Part shown: one piece after another, positions 25,066 to 35,304 of the stretch
Layout of the letters: each line of letters begins with the position of its first letter
Position numbering within the stretch: position 1 is the first letter of the stretch
Source of the DNA: Desmodus rotundus
Lineage: Eukaryota; Chordata; Mammalia; Chiroptera; Phyllostomidae
DNA length: 64,000 nt
Direction of reading: 5' to 3'
NCBI RefSeq assembly: GCF_022682495.2
Contig: NC_071396.1
Span: 19,279,735-19,343,734 of the forward strand
The notes under the pieces: generated by a model
Told to the model about the DNA's origin: nothing
What the model saw: only the letters and a program-made list of their open reading frames with translations
Databases searched by the model: none
Made by a program: the position numbers and the translations under genes

Positions 25066-25340
25066 CTATCAATAATCATTTTAAATGTGAATGGCTTAAA
25101 TGCACCATTCAAAAGATACAGGGTAGCAGAAAAGCTAAGAAAACAAGACCCATACATGAAATGCTGATTTCAAGAGACCCAGCTCAGAACTAAAAATACA
25201 CACAGACTAAAAGTAAAGGGATGGGAAAAGATATTTCATGAAAATGAAAATTAAAACTAAAAGCTGGGGTAGCGATACTCATATCAGACAAAATACACTT
25301 CAAAAAAAGGCCATAACAAGAGACAAAGAAGGACGTAACA
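25066..25340 (+). pseudogene. L1 ORF2 endonuclease region, broken
   Basis: Translated fragments include LNVNGLNAPFKR, the conserved start of L1 ORF2 (endonuclease/exonuclease/phosphatase fold), followed by residues similar to KVKGWEKIF and GVAILISDK. The reading shifts between frames, so no functional endonuclease can be made. Within the L1 at 23143-28250. Confidence 0.65.
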
Positions 25341-25821
25341 TAATGCCAAAGCAATCAATCCAACAAGAGGCCGTAACCCTTGTAAACATTTGTGCACTCA
25401 ACACAGGAGCAGCTAAAGTTATAAAGCGAATCTTGATGGACATAAAGGGAGAGATCCACAGTAATACTGTCACAGCAGGGGGTTTTAACGAGAAAAATCC
25501 CAAATGAACAATCTAACAGTTAACACAATCTAACACTTAAGGAAACCAGAAAAAGAACAACAGACAAAGCCCAAAGGGAGTAGAAGAAGGGAAATAATAA
25601 AGATCAGAGCAGAAATAAATGGAGTCTAAAAAAATAGTACAAAAGGTCAAGGAAACCAAGAGCTGTTTCTTTGAAAAAATAAACAAGATTGATAGACCTC
25701 TAACCAGACTCATCAAGAAAAAAAGAGAGAGGACCCAAATAAATAAAACCAGAAATGTTAGAGGGGAAGTAACAATTGACACCTAGAAATACAAAGGGTC
25801 ATAAGAAAATACTACAAACGT

Positions 25822-26514
25822 ATGCCCCAAAATTTGACATCCTCTTTTACCACTCTCCCAGTTCCATTCAACATAGCACTGGAAGTCCTAGCCTCAGCAA
25901 TCAGACAGGAAGAAGAAATAAAATGCATCCAAATGGAAAAGGAAGAAGTAAAACCATCATTATTTGCAGATGACATGATGCTGTATGTAGAGAACCCTAA
26001 AGATTCCACCAAAAATCTACTGATAAACAAATTCAGTAAAGCAGCAGGATACAAAATAGACATTCAGAAACCAGTTGCATTTTTATACACCAATAATGAA
26101 CTTTCAGAAATGGAAACTAAGAAAACAATGCCACATATTACAATTGCAACAATAAAAAGTAATAAGTTACCTAGGAATACATTTTACCAAGGATGTAAAG
26201 ACCTGTACTCAGAAAATTATAAGACACCGAAGAAAGAAATTGAAGAAGTTACAAATAAGTGGAAGCACATACTGTGTTCATGGATAAGAAGACTTAAATC
26301 ATTAAAATGTCCACACTACTCAAAGCAATCTACAGATTTAACACAAATCCTATCACGATGCCAATGGCATATTTCTCAGGGTAGAACAAATATTCCAAAA
26401 AGTTATATCAAACCACAAAAGACCTTGAATAGCCACAATAATCTTGAGGAAGAAGAACAAAATTGGAGGAATCATGTTACCTTGATATTAAACTATACTA
26501 TAAGGTTATACTAA
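25822..26514 (+). pseudogene. L1 ORF2 reverse-transcriptase fragment
   Basis: An open frame of 230 codons. Residues about 16-60 match the L1 reverse transcriptase, including FADDMMLYV at about 48-56; FADD is the L1 form of the catalytic YxDD box. It continues with [10 protein letters not shown] and a run like [12 protein letters not shown]. The fingers and the first catalytic Asp region are missing upstream because of the large deletion. The C-terminal part is collinear with L1 ORF2 to about residue 220. Non-functional relic. Confidence 0.85.
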
Positions 26515-26579
26515 TCTAAACAGCAGGGTACTAGCATAAAAACAGACATATGGATCAATGGAACAGAATAGAAAGCCTA

Positions 26580-26789
26580 GCCCTGACCAGCATGGGTCAG
26601 TTTGTTGGGCATCATCCTATAAACCAAAAGGTTGCCAGTTCAATTCCTGGTCAGGGCACGTGGCTGGGTTGCAGGTCCCTCGTTGGGGCAAATATGAGAG
26701 GCAATCAATTGATGTTTCTCTCACACCCATGTTTCCCTCCGTCTTTCTCTCCTTCTCTCTAAAAACAAATAAATATCTTTACAAAAATA
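26580..26789 (+). mobile_element. Ves SINE inserted in the L1
   Basis: 'gccctgaccagcatgggtca' head, 'agttcaattcctggtcaggg' B box, 'gaggcaatcaattgatgttt', CT tract and 'aaacaaataaatatcttt' tail. L1 sequence stops at 'gaatagaaagcc' and resumes after 'aaaaatagcccccaaataaa', so the SINE splits the L1 3' region. It is therefore younger than the L1. The open frames crossing it are chimeras of SINE and L1. Confidence 0.95.
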
Positions 26790-28252
26790 GCCCCCAAATA
26801 AACCCACACCTTTATAGTCAATTAATATTTACCAAAGGGGGCAAGAACATACACTGGGGTAAAGACAATGTATTCAATAAATGGTGTTGGGAAAGTTGGA
26901 CAGATATATGCAAAAAAATTAAACTAGACCACCTTCTTACACCATACACAAGAATAAAGTCAAAATGTATTAAAGACTTAAATGGAAGACTTGAAACCAT
27001 AAAAATCCTAGAAGAAAACATGGGAAGTAAAATCTTGGACATTTCTTACAGCAATATGTTTTCTGATATATCTCCTTGGGCAAGAGAAACAAAAGAAAAA
27101 TTAAACAAATGGGACTACATCAAACTAAACACTTTTTGCACAGTAAAGGAAACCATCCACAAAGTGAAAAGACAACGCACTGAGTAGGAGAACATGCTTG
27201 CCAATGATACATCTGATGTGGAATTAATATCCAAAGTTTATAAAGAACTTACAAAACTCAACACCAAAAACCAAACAATCCAATTTAAAAAAGGGGTGGG
27301 GAACCCAACAGATATTTCTCCAAAGAGGACAAGCAGGTGGCCAATAGACGTATGAAAAGATGCTCAACGTCACTAATCATCAGAGAGATGCAAATTAAAA
27401 CCACAATGAGCTATCACCTCACAGCTGTCAGAATGGTCACCATCAATAAGTCAAACAACAAGTGCTGGCGAGGAAGCGGAGAAAAGGGAACCCTCGTGCA
27501 CTGTTGGTGGGGACGCAGACTGCTGCAGCCACTGTGGAAAGCGGTACGGAGTTACCTCAAAAAATTAAAAATAGAACTGCCTTAAGACCCAGCAATTCCA
27601 CTTCTGGGAATTTATCCAAAGAAACCCAAAACACTAATTTGAAAGAATATACACCCCCTATGTTTGCTGCAGTGATATTCGTAATAGCCAAGATTTGGAA
27701 GCAGCCCGAGTGCCATCAGTAGATGAGTGGATAAAAAGCTGTGGTAGATTCACACAATGGGACACTGTTCAGCCATAAAAAAGAAGGAAGTCTTACCTCT
27801 GCAACAGGTGGATGGACCTGGAGAGCATTATGTTAAGTGACATAAGCCAATCAGATAAAGAAAATACCATGTGATTTTGCTTATCTGTGAAATCTAATGA
27901 ACAAAATAAACAAAATAGAAACAGACTCATAGATACAGAGAGCAGACTGACAGCTGTCAGAGGGGAGGGCGTTGGCGGGGCTGGGCGAAAAGGTGAAGGG
28001 ATTCAGGAAAAAAAAAAAAAGCAAACACACTCGTAGATACAGACAACAATACTGTGATTACCAGAGGGAAAGTGGGTGGGGGAGCTAGAAGAAGGTAAAG
28101 GAGGGGTAAATGGTGGAAGGAGACTTGATTTTGGGCGGTGAACACACAGTACAATACACAGATGATGTATTATAATATCAGACACCTGAAAGCTATATAG
28201 CTTTATTAACCGATGTCACCCCAATAAATTCATGAAAAAATTAATAAAAAGA

Positions 28253-28332
28253 ACTCTGAGAGAATAATTTCTGGTGTTTAAGCCACCCAGTTCAATTGTT
28301 CTTTGTTATAGCTGTCCTAGCAAATTAATGCG
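28253..28332 (+). repeat. MLT1-type LTR 3' end
   Basis: 'gagaataatttctggtgttt', 'aagccacccagttcaattg', 'tctttgttatagctgtccta' and 'gcaaattaatg' match the 3' end of MLT1/MaLR LTRs (tgttgtttaagccacccagt ... gcagccctagcaaactaat). It directly follows the L1 tail, so the L1 probably inserted into this LTR. Confidence 0.6.
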
Positions 28333-29411
28333 ACAGGGATCCACCAAAATTCAGAGACCCAGGAGGAGCGGACAGAGAGCGACAGAAAACCCAGGAAAAC
28401 CAATGTGCCCAAGCCAAGGAAGCCATGCTGAGCTGGGAGTGGTCCTGTGCCCTGTGCTGCTGAGAAGCCAGGTCCAGCAAGGACAGAGAGACGACTGCTT
28501 TGTATGGGCAGCAGCGTTTCTGCCGACCATGGAAGAGCATTTTCTGCACAGAAAGGGGCCAGAGCCAACCAGAATAGGTTGGAAAGAGCCAGAGAGAGGA
28601 GAGTGCACAGATTCCCAGGATGGGCCGCGGAGCAGTGCAGCCACAGCTGGAGGGATGTAGGACCCAAGGGTTTTTGTAAAGAAATAACTTGCATGGCGGT
28701 GAGACCAACAGGGGGAGAAACTGACGGTGCTGGAGACGGGAAGGTGAGGGGGGAAGCCACTTAGACCACTAGTGCCACTCAGAGGGAGAAGGCAGTCATT
28801 CCAGGGACAAGGAGAGAGGGTGAGAGCGACGGACAGAGAGGCTGACATTAAATTCAGTTTAGTTTCTTGGGCTCTCAGTGATTGAACGGAATTTAAATAA
28901 AGGAGAATTTTTAAAAACCCTTATGACTAAATGATTCAATGTAGAGTCCAGACTGGGGAAAAGTGTGCGCCAGTAGGGGAGAGGGTGGTGGGGATCCGCA
29001 GGGCAGAGGCGAGGAGGGTAGCTTGCAGTGGTGAACCAGACATTGCAGGGGAAGGTGGGAGAGTACTGCTTTCCAAACTGGGCTGGGCGGCGGCACTGGG
29101 ATGTTGAGAGCAGGCGGGGCGGGGGCCGGAGGTAGGGCAGGCTGACACTCCAGACCAATCGGGAGCTGTCCCTGCTGCTGCCCACTGAGCAGCTCAGCTG
29201 ATGGAAGAGGTCAAGGCAATGATACATTTAGGAAATATGTGGTAGTTCAGTCTACTGTACTTCATTTGAAGGCGGTAAATACATACCCTTTACATTTATC
29301 ATCCCATGTCCCTAGGGCCAATCGAGGCCCTGACCCTGGAGGAAGGAATTCTGGGAGCTCAGGAGCAGCATGACAGCACCGCCTAGTAGCTATGGACCTT
29401 TGGCCAATTAT
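28333..29411. other. no gene or repeat recognised
   Basis: Moderately GC-rich sequence. Minus-strand frames of up to 165 codons (28351-28848) overlap in all three phases and are Ser/Pro/Leu-rich without a domain, which is typical of non-coding GC-rich DNA. Confidence 0.45.
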
Positions 29412-29425
29412 ATCATCACCACCAC

Positions 29426-29457
<32 letters not shown>

Positions 29458-29459
29458 CC
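29412..29459. repeat. (ATC)n trinucleotide microsatellite
   Basis: About sixteen ATC/ACC units, eleven of them perfect and consecutive. Likely length-polymorphic. Not inside a coding frame. Confidence 0.95.
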
Positions 29460-29461
29460 AA

Positions 29462-29545
29462 TCTGAGTTCTCTCTAGGTGCCAGGCACTGCGCTGAGGAC
29501 TGAAGACTATTATCTTACTTAATCCTTACGCAGGACGAGGAGGTG
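29462..29545 (-). repeat. MIR-type fragment, reverse orientation
   Basis: 'aggtgccaggcactgcgctg', 'attatcttacttaatcctta' and 'cgcaggacgaggaggtgtg' fit the reverse complement of a MIR 3' half. Short and diverged. Confidence 0.35.
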
Positions 29546-30340
29546 TGGGCAAGTGGCAGGCACATCTGACTCAAAAGGAATCTGGGGCCCCAGGTGGTTA
29601 CATGCCACGAACTACCTGTTACCTGGGGATGACAGACGTAGCCCTTGAAGCTGCATGTTCTCACCTCTTCTGAGCCTCAGTTTTTCATGTGAGTGAGACT
29701 AAAGGCACCTCCCACACAGGAGTGTTTCCGGATGAACGGGTGTGGAGTGTGGGCGTTCTACACAGTTAGCTGTGGCTGTAATGCTGGAAATTGTTGACAT
29801 TTTAATAAAGGACCACAGAGGGGAAACGTGTGTCTGTCCGAGAGTTTATACGTGCATGTGAGCGGGAGAGAAAGAACAATAATGACCATAGGGTTGTAAG
29901 TCAGAGCTGCTGAAATATTGAGTGTTGGTCAAAGACCTGTTGGGTGAGGTGCTTCGCCTTAATGTCTCCAGTCCTGGGACATACAGTCGTTCTTCAAGAG
30001 GTTTTAACTTTCAGGGCTGGGACCGGGGTGAGGTGACTGAGGCACTAGCCTCCTGTGTAACATTTAAGGGTACCCCAAAACTCAGTTATCAAAGTAAGTT
30101 GTGTATATTTAAATTATACATACACGAAACACCTCTGAATGCGCTAGTTCTATAAAAGCATGTGTTTGTCGCACAACATTTTAAGATGGAATTTGGGTAT
30201 TTTAGCTTACTGCTCATGGGTAAAATAAACGATTTCTCCTTTTTTGCCTCACTTGGAGACTTCATTGGAAATAGTATCTGAATTTCTATTGCTCTCCACT
30301 TCTGCCCAAAGAGGAGTTAGAAATGCTGTGTTTATTTTCT
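29546..30340. other. no gene or repeat recognised
   Basis: A weak forward MIR resemblance ('gagcctcagtttttcatgtg') at about 29655-29760. Otherwise unique-looking sequence. Confidence 0.4.
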
Positions 30341-30344
30341 TAAA

Positions 30345-30540
30345 TGGAGCTGCAGCTGACCTACCAGTTGCAGGTGTACGACCCACTGTCCGTGTGTGCT
30401 GAGAAATGGCCCCCCAGTGAGTCTAGTTAGCACCCACCACGCAGTCACCGTTCGTTTTTGTGACAAGGACTTCCAATATCTACTCTCTCAGCAACTTCCA
30501 AAGCTACAACACAGCATCACCGGCCAGAGTCGCGGTGCTG
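30345..30540 (-). repeat. old L1M fragment, antisense
   Basis: 'caggtgtacgacccactgtc', 'cagtgagtctagttagcacc', 'tgtgacaaggacttccaata', 'tctactctctcagcaacttc' resemble the reverse complement of an L1M 3' region. No coding content. Confidence 0.5.
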
Positions 30541-30753
30541 TGCACTACCTCCCAGGACTCCCACCTCGCTCTCTCCTGCTCACCAGATCTCCAGGCCTTC
30601 TCTTCGCTGTGGGCGGGGCTGTATCTTCACTGCATCACTCAAGCACTTAACTCTGCTCTCTCTCTGCAACTGAGGCTGACATTCCCCACACTTAACCAGT
30701 ACACAAGTCCTACGAGTTTCAGCTCTTAAACGTTCCTGAAACTGTCCCAGATT

Positions 30754-30761
30754 CCCTCCCT

Positions 30762-30804
<43 letters not shown>
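30754..30804. repeat. (CCCT)n/(CT)n pyrimidine microsatellite
   Basis: Three CCCT units lead into about 18 perfect CT units. A homopyrimidine strand capable of triplex (H-DNA) formation and slippage. Confidence 0.95.
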
Positions 30805-30807
<3 letters not shown>

Positions 30808-30999
30808 GCTCCCCAGGTAAGAGACTCATTATATCTCACTGGTCTCCCTGCCACCAAATATGTCCTCAAATCTGCCCCTCCTTGCCCCGGCCCATTACAA
30901 ATTTCAGTGGCCTCTTCTGCGTCAATGCCCAAATTCTGACCCCTGACTCCCACGCCCTCCCTGCTCAGGCCCTAGACTGTCTCCCCAACTTACTTTTCA

Positions 31000-31375
31000 G
31001 TGCTTTCTGACAAGCACTTGTTTTCTAGAAACACTAACCGCTGTTTTCCTGACCACAGCATGTCACTGTTCCATTCCATATCTGGGTGCACGCGGTTCGC
31101 TGGGCTTGTCGTGCCTTCCTCCCCTTTCTCTGACTCAGATCCCATGACAGGCCTCCCAGGAAGCCTGCCCGGATCTTCCTCTCTCCCAGACTGGCTTAGA
31201 TCTCTTCCCCGGTGAGACCGTCTGTTGTGAAGCAAGCCACTGCACTGGCTACACAATACTGTAATCATGCACCTCCCTCCCCAGATACGCTGTATCTCAT
31301 TCATCTTCAAGTCCTTAATGTCGAACATAGCCCACTTGGTACTCACGTAATAAATAAATGCTGAACTAGTCAGTA
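31000..31375 (+). repeat. probable L2 LINE 3' fragment
   Basis: 'caggcctcccaggaagcct' followed by a T/C-rich stretch and ending in 'cacgtaataaataaatgctg' has the layout of an L2 3' end. Diverged; low-confidence family call. Confidence 0.35.
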
Positions 31376-31704
31376 TTTGTTGAAACCCTCCCACCCCTGA
31401 GACAGAGTGCTACTGGAAGGAACTAGATTAGTGTCCTATGTGGTCCCTAAGGTGGTGGGAGGCACTTCAATCACCAAACAGTACAAAATTGCAGATGTTT
31501 CATTTCAGAGCTGCAGAAGCTCTGGAACAAAACTGGGAACACAGGGGTGGGGGAGGGGAAAGGTCAGAAATGGCCTGGAGGGGCTCAGATCAGCAGGAGA
31601 GCTGCCCAGAGGGACAGGTCACCAAGACTGGACAGCTCCCTTGACATGTCACAGTGCTAAGGGTTTACAAGCCACCAGACCAGAGGAAAAGGGATGCGGT
31701 CCTT

Positions 31705-32230
31705 CGCTCACTCAACCAGTGTTCACTGAGCATCTACTAAGGAAGAAGTTCTGGGGATACAGCAGTGGGCCCAAAGGTTCGTTGCTCTGTTCTCATTGAG
31801 CCTACCAGGAGATGGGGAGACAGAAAATACCAAAGTAAACAAAGAAATATGTAATTATGTGTAGTAATAAGCACTGTGGAGGGACCAGGCAGGATGCTGT
31901 GGGAGAAAATAGAGGTGGGGCAGGGAAGGGCTCCTAAGGATGTGGTTTTTAAGCTCAAGTCAGCAAGGACAGGAAGGAGTGGAGGAGGAGCTGGCCAGGC
32001 CGCTCCCGGGGCCCTGCCCGGCTCAGTCACAAGAAGGCTCGCGCAGCATCAGCTGGCAGAGGCAGGGCAGAGCAGGCGGCCTGGCCTCAGGCCAGACGGG
32101 CTCAGGAGTTAGAGTTTGCTCTTTACCCTGGCTGCCGTGGCTACTGGGGTGTGATTGACATTCACAGGGAGCATCTGGGCTGCTGGGTGGAGACAGCTTG
32201 GAAAGGAGTTTGGGGAGGAGAAGTCAGAAA
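31705..32230 (-). repeat. L2 LINE remnant, antisense
   Basis: Plus-strand 'gttcactgagcatctactaa', 'ttctggggatacagcagtgg', 'tctcattgagcctaccagga', 'ataagcactgtggaggg', 'gctcctaaggatgtggtttt' is the reverse complement of the L2 3' UTR and C-terminal ORF2. Ancient and non-coding. Confidence 0.6.
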
Positions 32231-32544
32231 TGGTTGGGACTAGCCTTAAGGTATTTAACTCCTCTCTTTTGGAAATATTATTTATTCTTTAGCCCATTTT
32301 ATAGCTGAGAAAACAGGTTCTACGCTGGAAGGCAGCCCCATGTCTATTCTAACTCAGAGTCAGAACTTAACACCCTGGCCTCTCTGTGGTTCTTGTGCTC
32401 AGTAACTTGGAACTTCCAGGAGGGCAAAGATGAAAAACACGCCTGGGAAGGTGAATTTTCACCCAGTGCAGGTGGGCATGCGCCCTGGTGCCGTCTTTCC
32501 AGTAGGCCCGCTGCCTGCGAGATGTGCATCTGGGAGTCCCCTAC

Positions 32545-32830
32545 TCCAGTTTTGGGAATCCTGAAAAAATAAACCAAATCCTGGGCAAAGATGTCTGAAC
32601 AAGTCTTGTTTATCAGTACTTGTAATAGTAAAATAGGGCATTGATAAAAACAGACCTCAGTCCTGTGTAGTTAGTAACTGTGTATTTATTGGCATGGAAG
32701 AACTATAATATATTGCCTAATGAGAAAATTGGGTTACCAAAAAATGGAGAGTAATTCCATTTTTGTAAAATATGTGTTTATGTAGAGAGAAAAGAAATTC
32801 TAGAAGGATCTACTATATGAAGAGTGGCTA
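32545..32830 (+). repeat. old L1M 3' fragment
   Basis: 'tatttattggcatggaagaa', 'ctataatatattgcctaatg' and 'aattccatttttgtaaaata' resemble the ancient L1 3' segment read 'gatatattgttaagtg...gatcccatttttgtaaaa'. Diverged. Confidence 0.4.
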
Positions 32831-32836
32831 TTCTGG

Positions 32837-33001
32837 GCCCTGGCTGGGTAGCTCAGTTGGTTAGAGCATCATCCCGATGTGCCAAGGTTGTGGGTTCAAT
32901 TCCCCGTCGAGGTACACACAAGAAGTCATAAATAAGTGGAAGAACAAATTGATGTTTCTCTCTTTCTCTCTCTAAATAATAAATAAATAAAAGTTTAAAA
33001 A
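32837..33001 (+). mobile_element. Ves-related tRNA SINE, short subfamily, with target-site duplication
   Basis: Head 'gccctggctgggtagctcag' and 'ttggttagagcatcatcccg' is more tRNA-like than other Ves copies; B box 'gggttcaattccccgtcgag'. It lacks the middle 'gcctgggttg' part and goes quickly to 'acaaattgatgtttctctct' and the A-rich tail. The flanks 'gtggctattctgg' (32824-32836) and 'agtgactattctgg' (33004 onward) are the duplication. Confidence 0.9.
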
Positions 33002-33074
33002 ATAGTGACTATTCTGGAAAATGAAAAACCTGGAAATTTTTGTTGTTGCTGTTGTTTTTATCTATGGTGACTGA

Positions 33075-33340
33075 TTGTTCTAAATCAAAACTCTTAACTT
33101 TTTATTGAAGTGTATCATGCATGCAGAAAAGGGCACAGATGCTGTGCTCACACCTTGATAAGGGGTCACAGCTGAACACACCCATGTTACCGGCACATAC
33201 ATCAGAAACAGCACGGCCCGGCCTGCTCGGGACCCTGACAGAATCACGCGGAGCCTACCGCATTGTGTCTGGCGTCTTCCACTCAACATTATGCTTTGCG
33301 TGACACTTTTATGTGGTTGTATTGAACTGTCGTGTTAAAA
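33075..33340 (-). repeat. old L1M fragment, antisense
   Basis: 'ctttttattgaagtgtatca', 'gcatgcagaaaagggcacag', 'cacacccatgttaccggcac', 'ttccactcaacattatgctt' follow the reverse complement of an L1M 3' region. Confidence 0.55.
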
Positions 33341-33858
33341 TTAATTGTTTAAAATCTTAGAATGTCAATACCTTGTCTTTTATAAATGATGCCTTAAATT
33401 TATGATAATTATTGGCATTTTTGTCACTTTATAAACCACTTTTCATGGATTCTAGCTCCAAGTACTATTATCCTCACTTAAGAGACAAAGGGCCTGGAGC
33501 ACGGAGGGTGTTGACCGGGATCTGGCTCACTCTGAGCGGGCAGGCGGCACAGCCAAGATGGGTTCTTATCTAAATCCATGCCCTTGTGGACACACCCCCT
33601 GGGATTGAAGGCAAAGGTAGCAGTGGATTAAATGAAAGGAATAATTGGCTCACCAGTAGCCTCTGTAGACGAGAGATGATTAGCTAGGGAAGGTGTTTAA
33701 AGTCCTTTTATGAAACTCATTTAGAATACAATACACAGACCCTTCTAATCCAGAAGGTGAATGCCCCATACATATTCAACCAATTTTAATATTTGTTTGT
33801 CTGTGGAGAAAATTGCTTTGGCTAATTATCTGTGATAGCAACATTTTTCATTTTATAC

Positions 33859-33882
33859 CACACACACACACACACACACACC
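33859..33882. repeat. (CA)n microsatellite, left of mariner
   Basis: About eleven CA units directly before the TA target site of the mariner at 33886. A second CA/TA tract lies immediately after the mariner at 34561. Confidence 0.95.
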
Positions 33883-33885
33883 CTA

Positions 33886-34560
33886 CAAGGGCTGTCTGGA
33901 AAAAGTCCAGCCATTGTTAATATAACAAGAATGGTTTGCGAGACATTGATGCAACCTGGCAGCCAAGGAAAGTGGGCTGGAATGCGCATGCGTGAACAGT
34001 GACAACTTCATTGTACTAGTCAGTGGGGCGGTGGACAGCATTGAGTGAGCATGTGTCCTGTGTGGCCATCGCATTTAAAATGACTGAGCAAGTAGAGCAA
34101 TGAATCTGCATCAAATTTTGCATTAAGCTTGAACATTCCTCCATGGAAACTATTCGGATGATTCAGAAGGCCGCAACTATGGGCAACCAGTGATTGGCAG
34201 CTTCAGCACAAAAATGCTCCCACTCATACATGTCTCATGCAGAGTTTTTTGGCAAAACATCAAATCATCCAGGTGACTCAGCCCCCTTACAGCCCAGATT
34301 TGGCACCCTGCGACTTCTGGCTTTTCCCAAAACTAAAATCATCTTCAAGAGGGAAGAGATTTCAGACCATTGATGAGATTCAGGAAACTATGACGGGGCA
34401 GCTGATGGTGATTGGGAGAACTGTGTGAGGCCCCAAGGTGCCTACATTGAAGGGGACTGAGGTGTCACTGTCCTATGTACAATGTCTCTTGTATCTTGTA
34501 TCTTCTTCAATAAAAATCTCTATTTTTCATATCACATCACTGGGTATCTTCTGGACAGAC
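33886..34560 (+). mobile_element. mariner-family DNA transposon, internally deleted
   Basis: The ends are imperfect inverted repeats: 'ctgtctggaaaaagtccag' on the left, against 'ctgtccagaagatacccag' read inward from the right. TA dinucleotides flank both sides, as expected for Tc1/mariner insertion. Inside are traces of the transposase N-terminus (about 34080-34190, broken by stops) joined to its C-terminal third (34237-34428). At about 675 bp it has lost roughly half of a full mariner. Confidence 0.85.
34237..34428 (+). pseudogene. mariner transposase C-terminal fragment
   Basis: 63 codons. YSPDLAPCDFWLFPKLK at about residues 18-34 is the hallmark mariner block that includes the last Asp of the DDD catalytic triad (the D in CDFWLFP). 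KRFQTIDEIQE follows, as in mariner transposases. The first two catalytic Asp residues lie in the deleted part, so it cannot be active. Position 1 is only the first in-frame ATG, not a true start. Confidence 0.85.
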
Positions 34561-34590
34561 TATACACACACACACACATATATATACTCA
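34561..34590. repeat. (CA)n(TA)n tract, right of mariner
   Basis: 'tatacacacacacacacata' and more TA units. With 33859-33882 it suggests that the mariner landed at a TA inside one compound microsatellite, or that the repeats grew next to it. Confidence 0.9.
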
Positions 34591-34639
34591 TATATACTTG
34601 TCATATAGATTTTATATTTGCATATGGCCACTCTCCTCT

Positions 34640-34800
34640 CCAGCTTCATGAATAACACTGATTACAGCATCTTAGTGATCACACGCAGGAGTGTCACTTC
34701 TCATTCACAGATGGGAAACTTGAGGCCCACGGTCAGATAGCTGATTCCACCAACACTGGAGAGAAGCTCGGGCCTTCTGGCTTGCAGCCCTGGCTCTTTG
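34640..34800 (-). repeat. MIR SINE, reverse orientation
   Basis: 'cattcacagatgggaaactt', 'gaggcccacggtcagatagc' and 'ggccttctggcttgcagccc' are reverse-complement MIR features. Confidence 0.55.
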
Positions 34801-35288
34801 AACCACACATCACTGCACAAAGTCAGAAACTTTTCTCCACTTGGAAACATAAACAATGATGGTCCTGATGATTCACTGGAACTGTCAGAGTGTTGTTGTT
34901 TTCAAGAAAGTCAGGCTGCATGATGTAGCTTTAGGTATCATCAATCACATCAATATTTCACCACAGGATCCATAATGATACTTCTTTAAAACAATTGTGA
35001 CTCTATACATCTGTGTTATCAAACAAATTTCACCATCCGGTGTACATTATAGAGATTCCAAAAGAAATTAAGTGAGTTAGGAGAGAAAACAAGGACATAT
35101 CACCTCAAATATTTACTTAAGCATCAACACAAGTATCCTTGTCTTACAGGTTGGGGCTGTCAGCCCTTAAAAGCTGAATGGATAACAGAAGGGCTTACAC
35201 TGAACTCCTCCTCTCCTTCCCATTCCTTTCTCCCCTCCTGTGGATGTTCTTATTCTTTGTGTTAATTTTAGAAAAAGCCAGCTGTTCA
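34801..35288. other. no gene or repeat recognised
   Basis: AT-rich unique-looking sequence between a MIR and the HAL1-like element. No feature supported. Confidence 0.4.
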
Positions 35289-35304
35289 CATCTGCAGTCT
35301 TTCT
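35289..35304. repeat. 16-bp target-site duplication, copy 1
   Basis: 'catctgcagtctttct' is repeated exactly at 37205-37220. The two copies bracket the minus-strand retrotransposon and show that its whole length was inserted in one target-primed event. Confidence 0.9.

Larger units (their letters stand above)
23143..28250 (+). mobile_element. L1 LINE, internally deleted, carrying a Ves SINE
   Basis: Starts with an L1-like 5' end ('ccaaggtggcggtggagtag') and about 1.8 kb of GC-rich 5' UTR. ORF1 appears absent: after about 25000 the sequence runs straight into ORF2 endonuclease codons (25066-25340). Reverse-transcriptase codons (25822-26514) and the ORF2 C-terminal/3' region (26790 onward) follow, ending in 'ccaataaattcatg' and an A-rich tail near 28250. 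At 5.1 kb it is about 1 kb short of a full L1. Frames are broken by indels and stops, so it is inactive. Confidence 0.88.

Noticed and set aside
25822..26514. 230-codon open frame as a host gene
   Set aside because: It is the L1 ORF2 reverse transcriptase (FADDMMLYV block).
26558..27187. 209-codon frame as a novel protein
   Set aside because: Its N-terminal part is translated Ves SINE and its C-terminal part L1; a chimera created by the insertion.
28317..28848. Three overlapping minus-strand frames of 127-165 codons
   Set aside because: All three phases open in the same GC-rich stretch is typical of composition, not coding.
29412..29459. CRISPR-like regular repeats
   Set aside because: Simple trinucleotide repeat in a mammalian genome; no spacers. 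No CRISPR array exists anywhere in the window.
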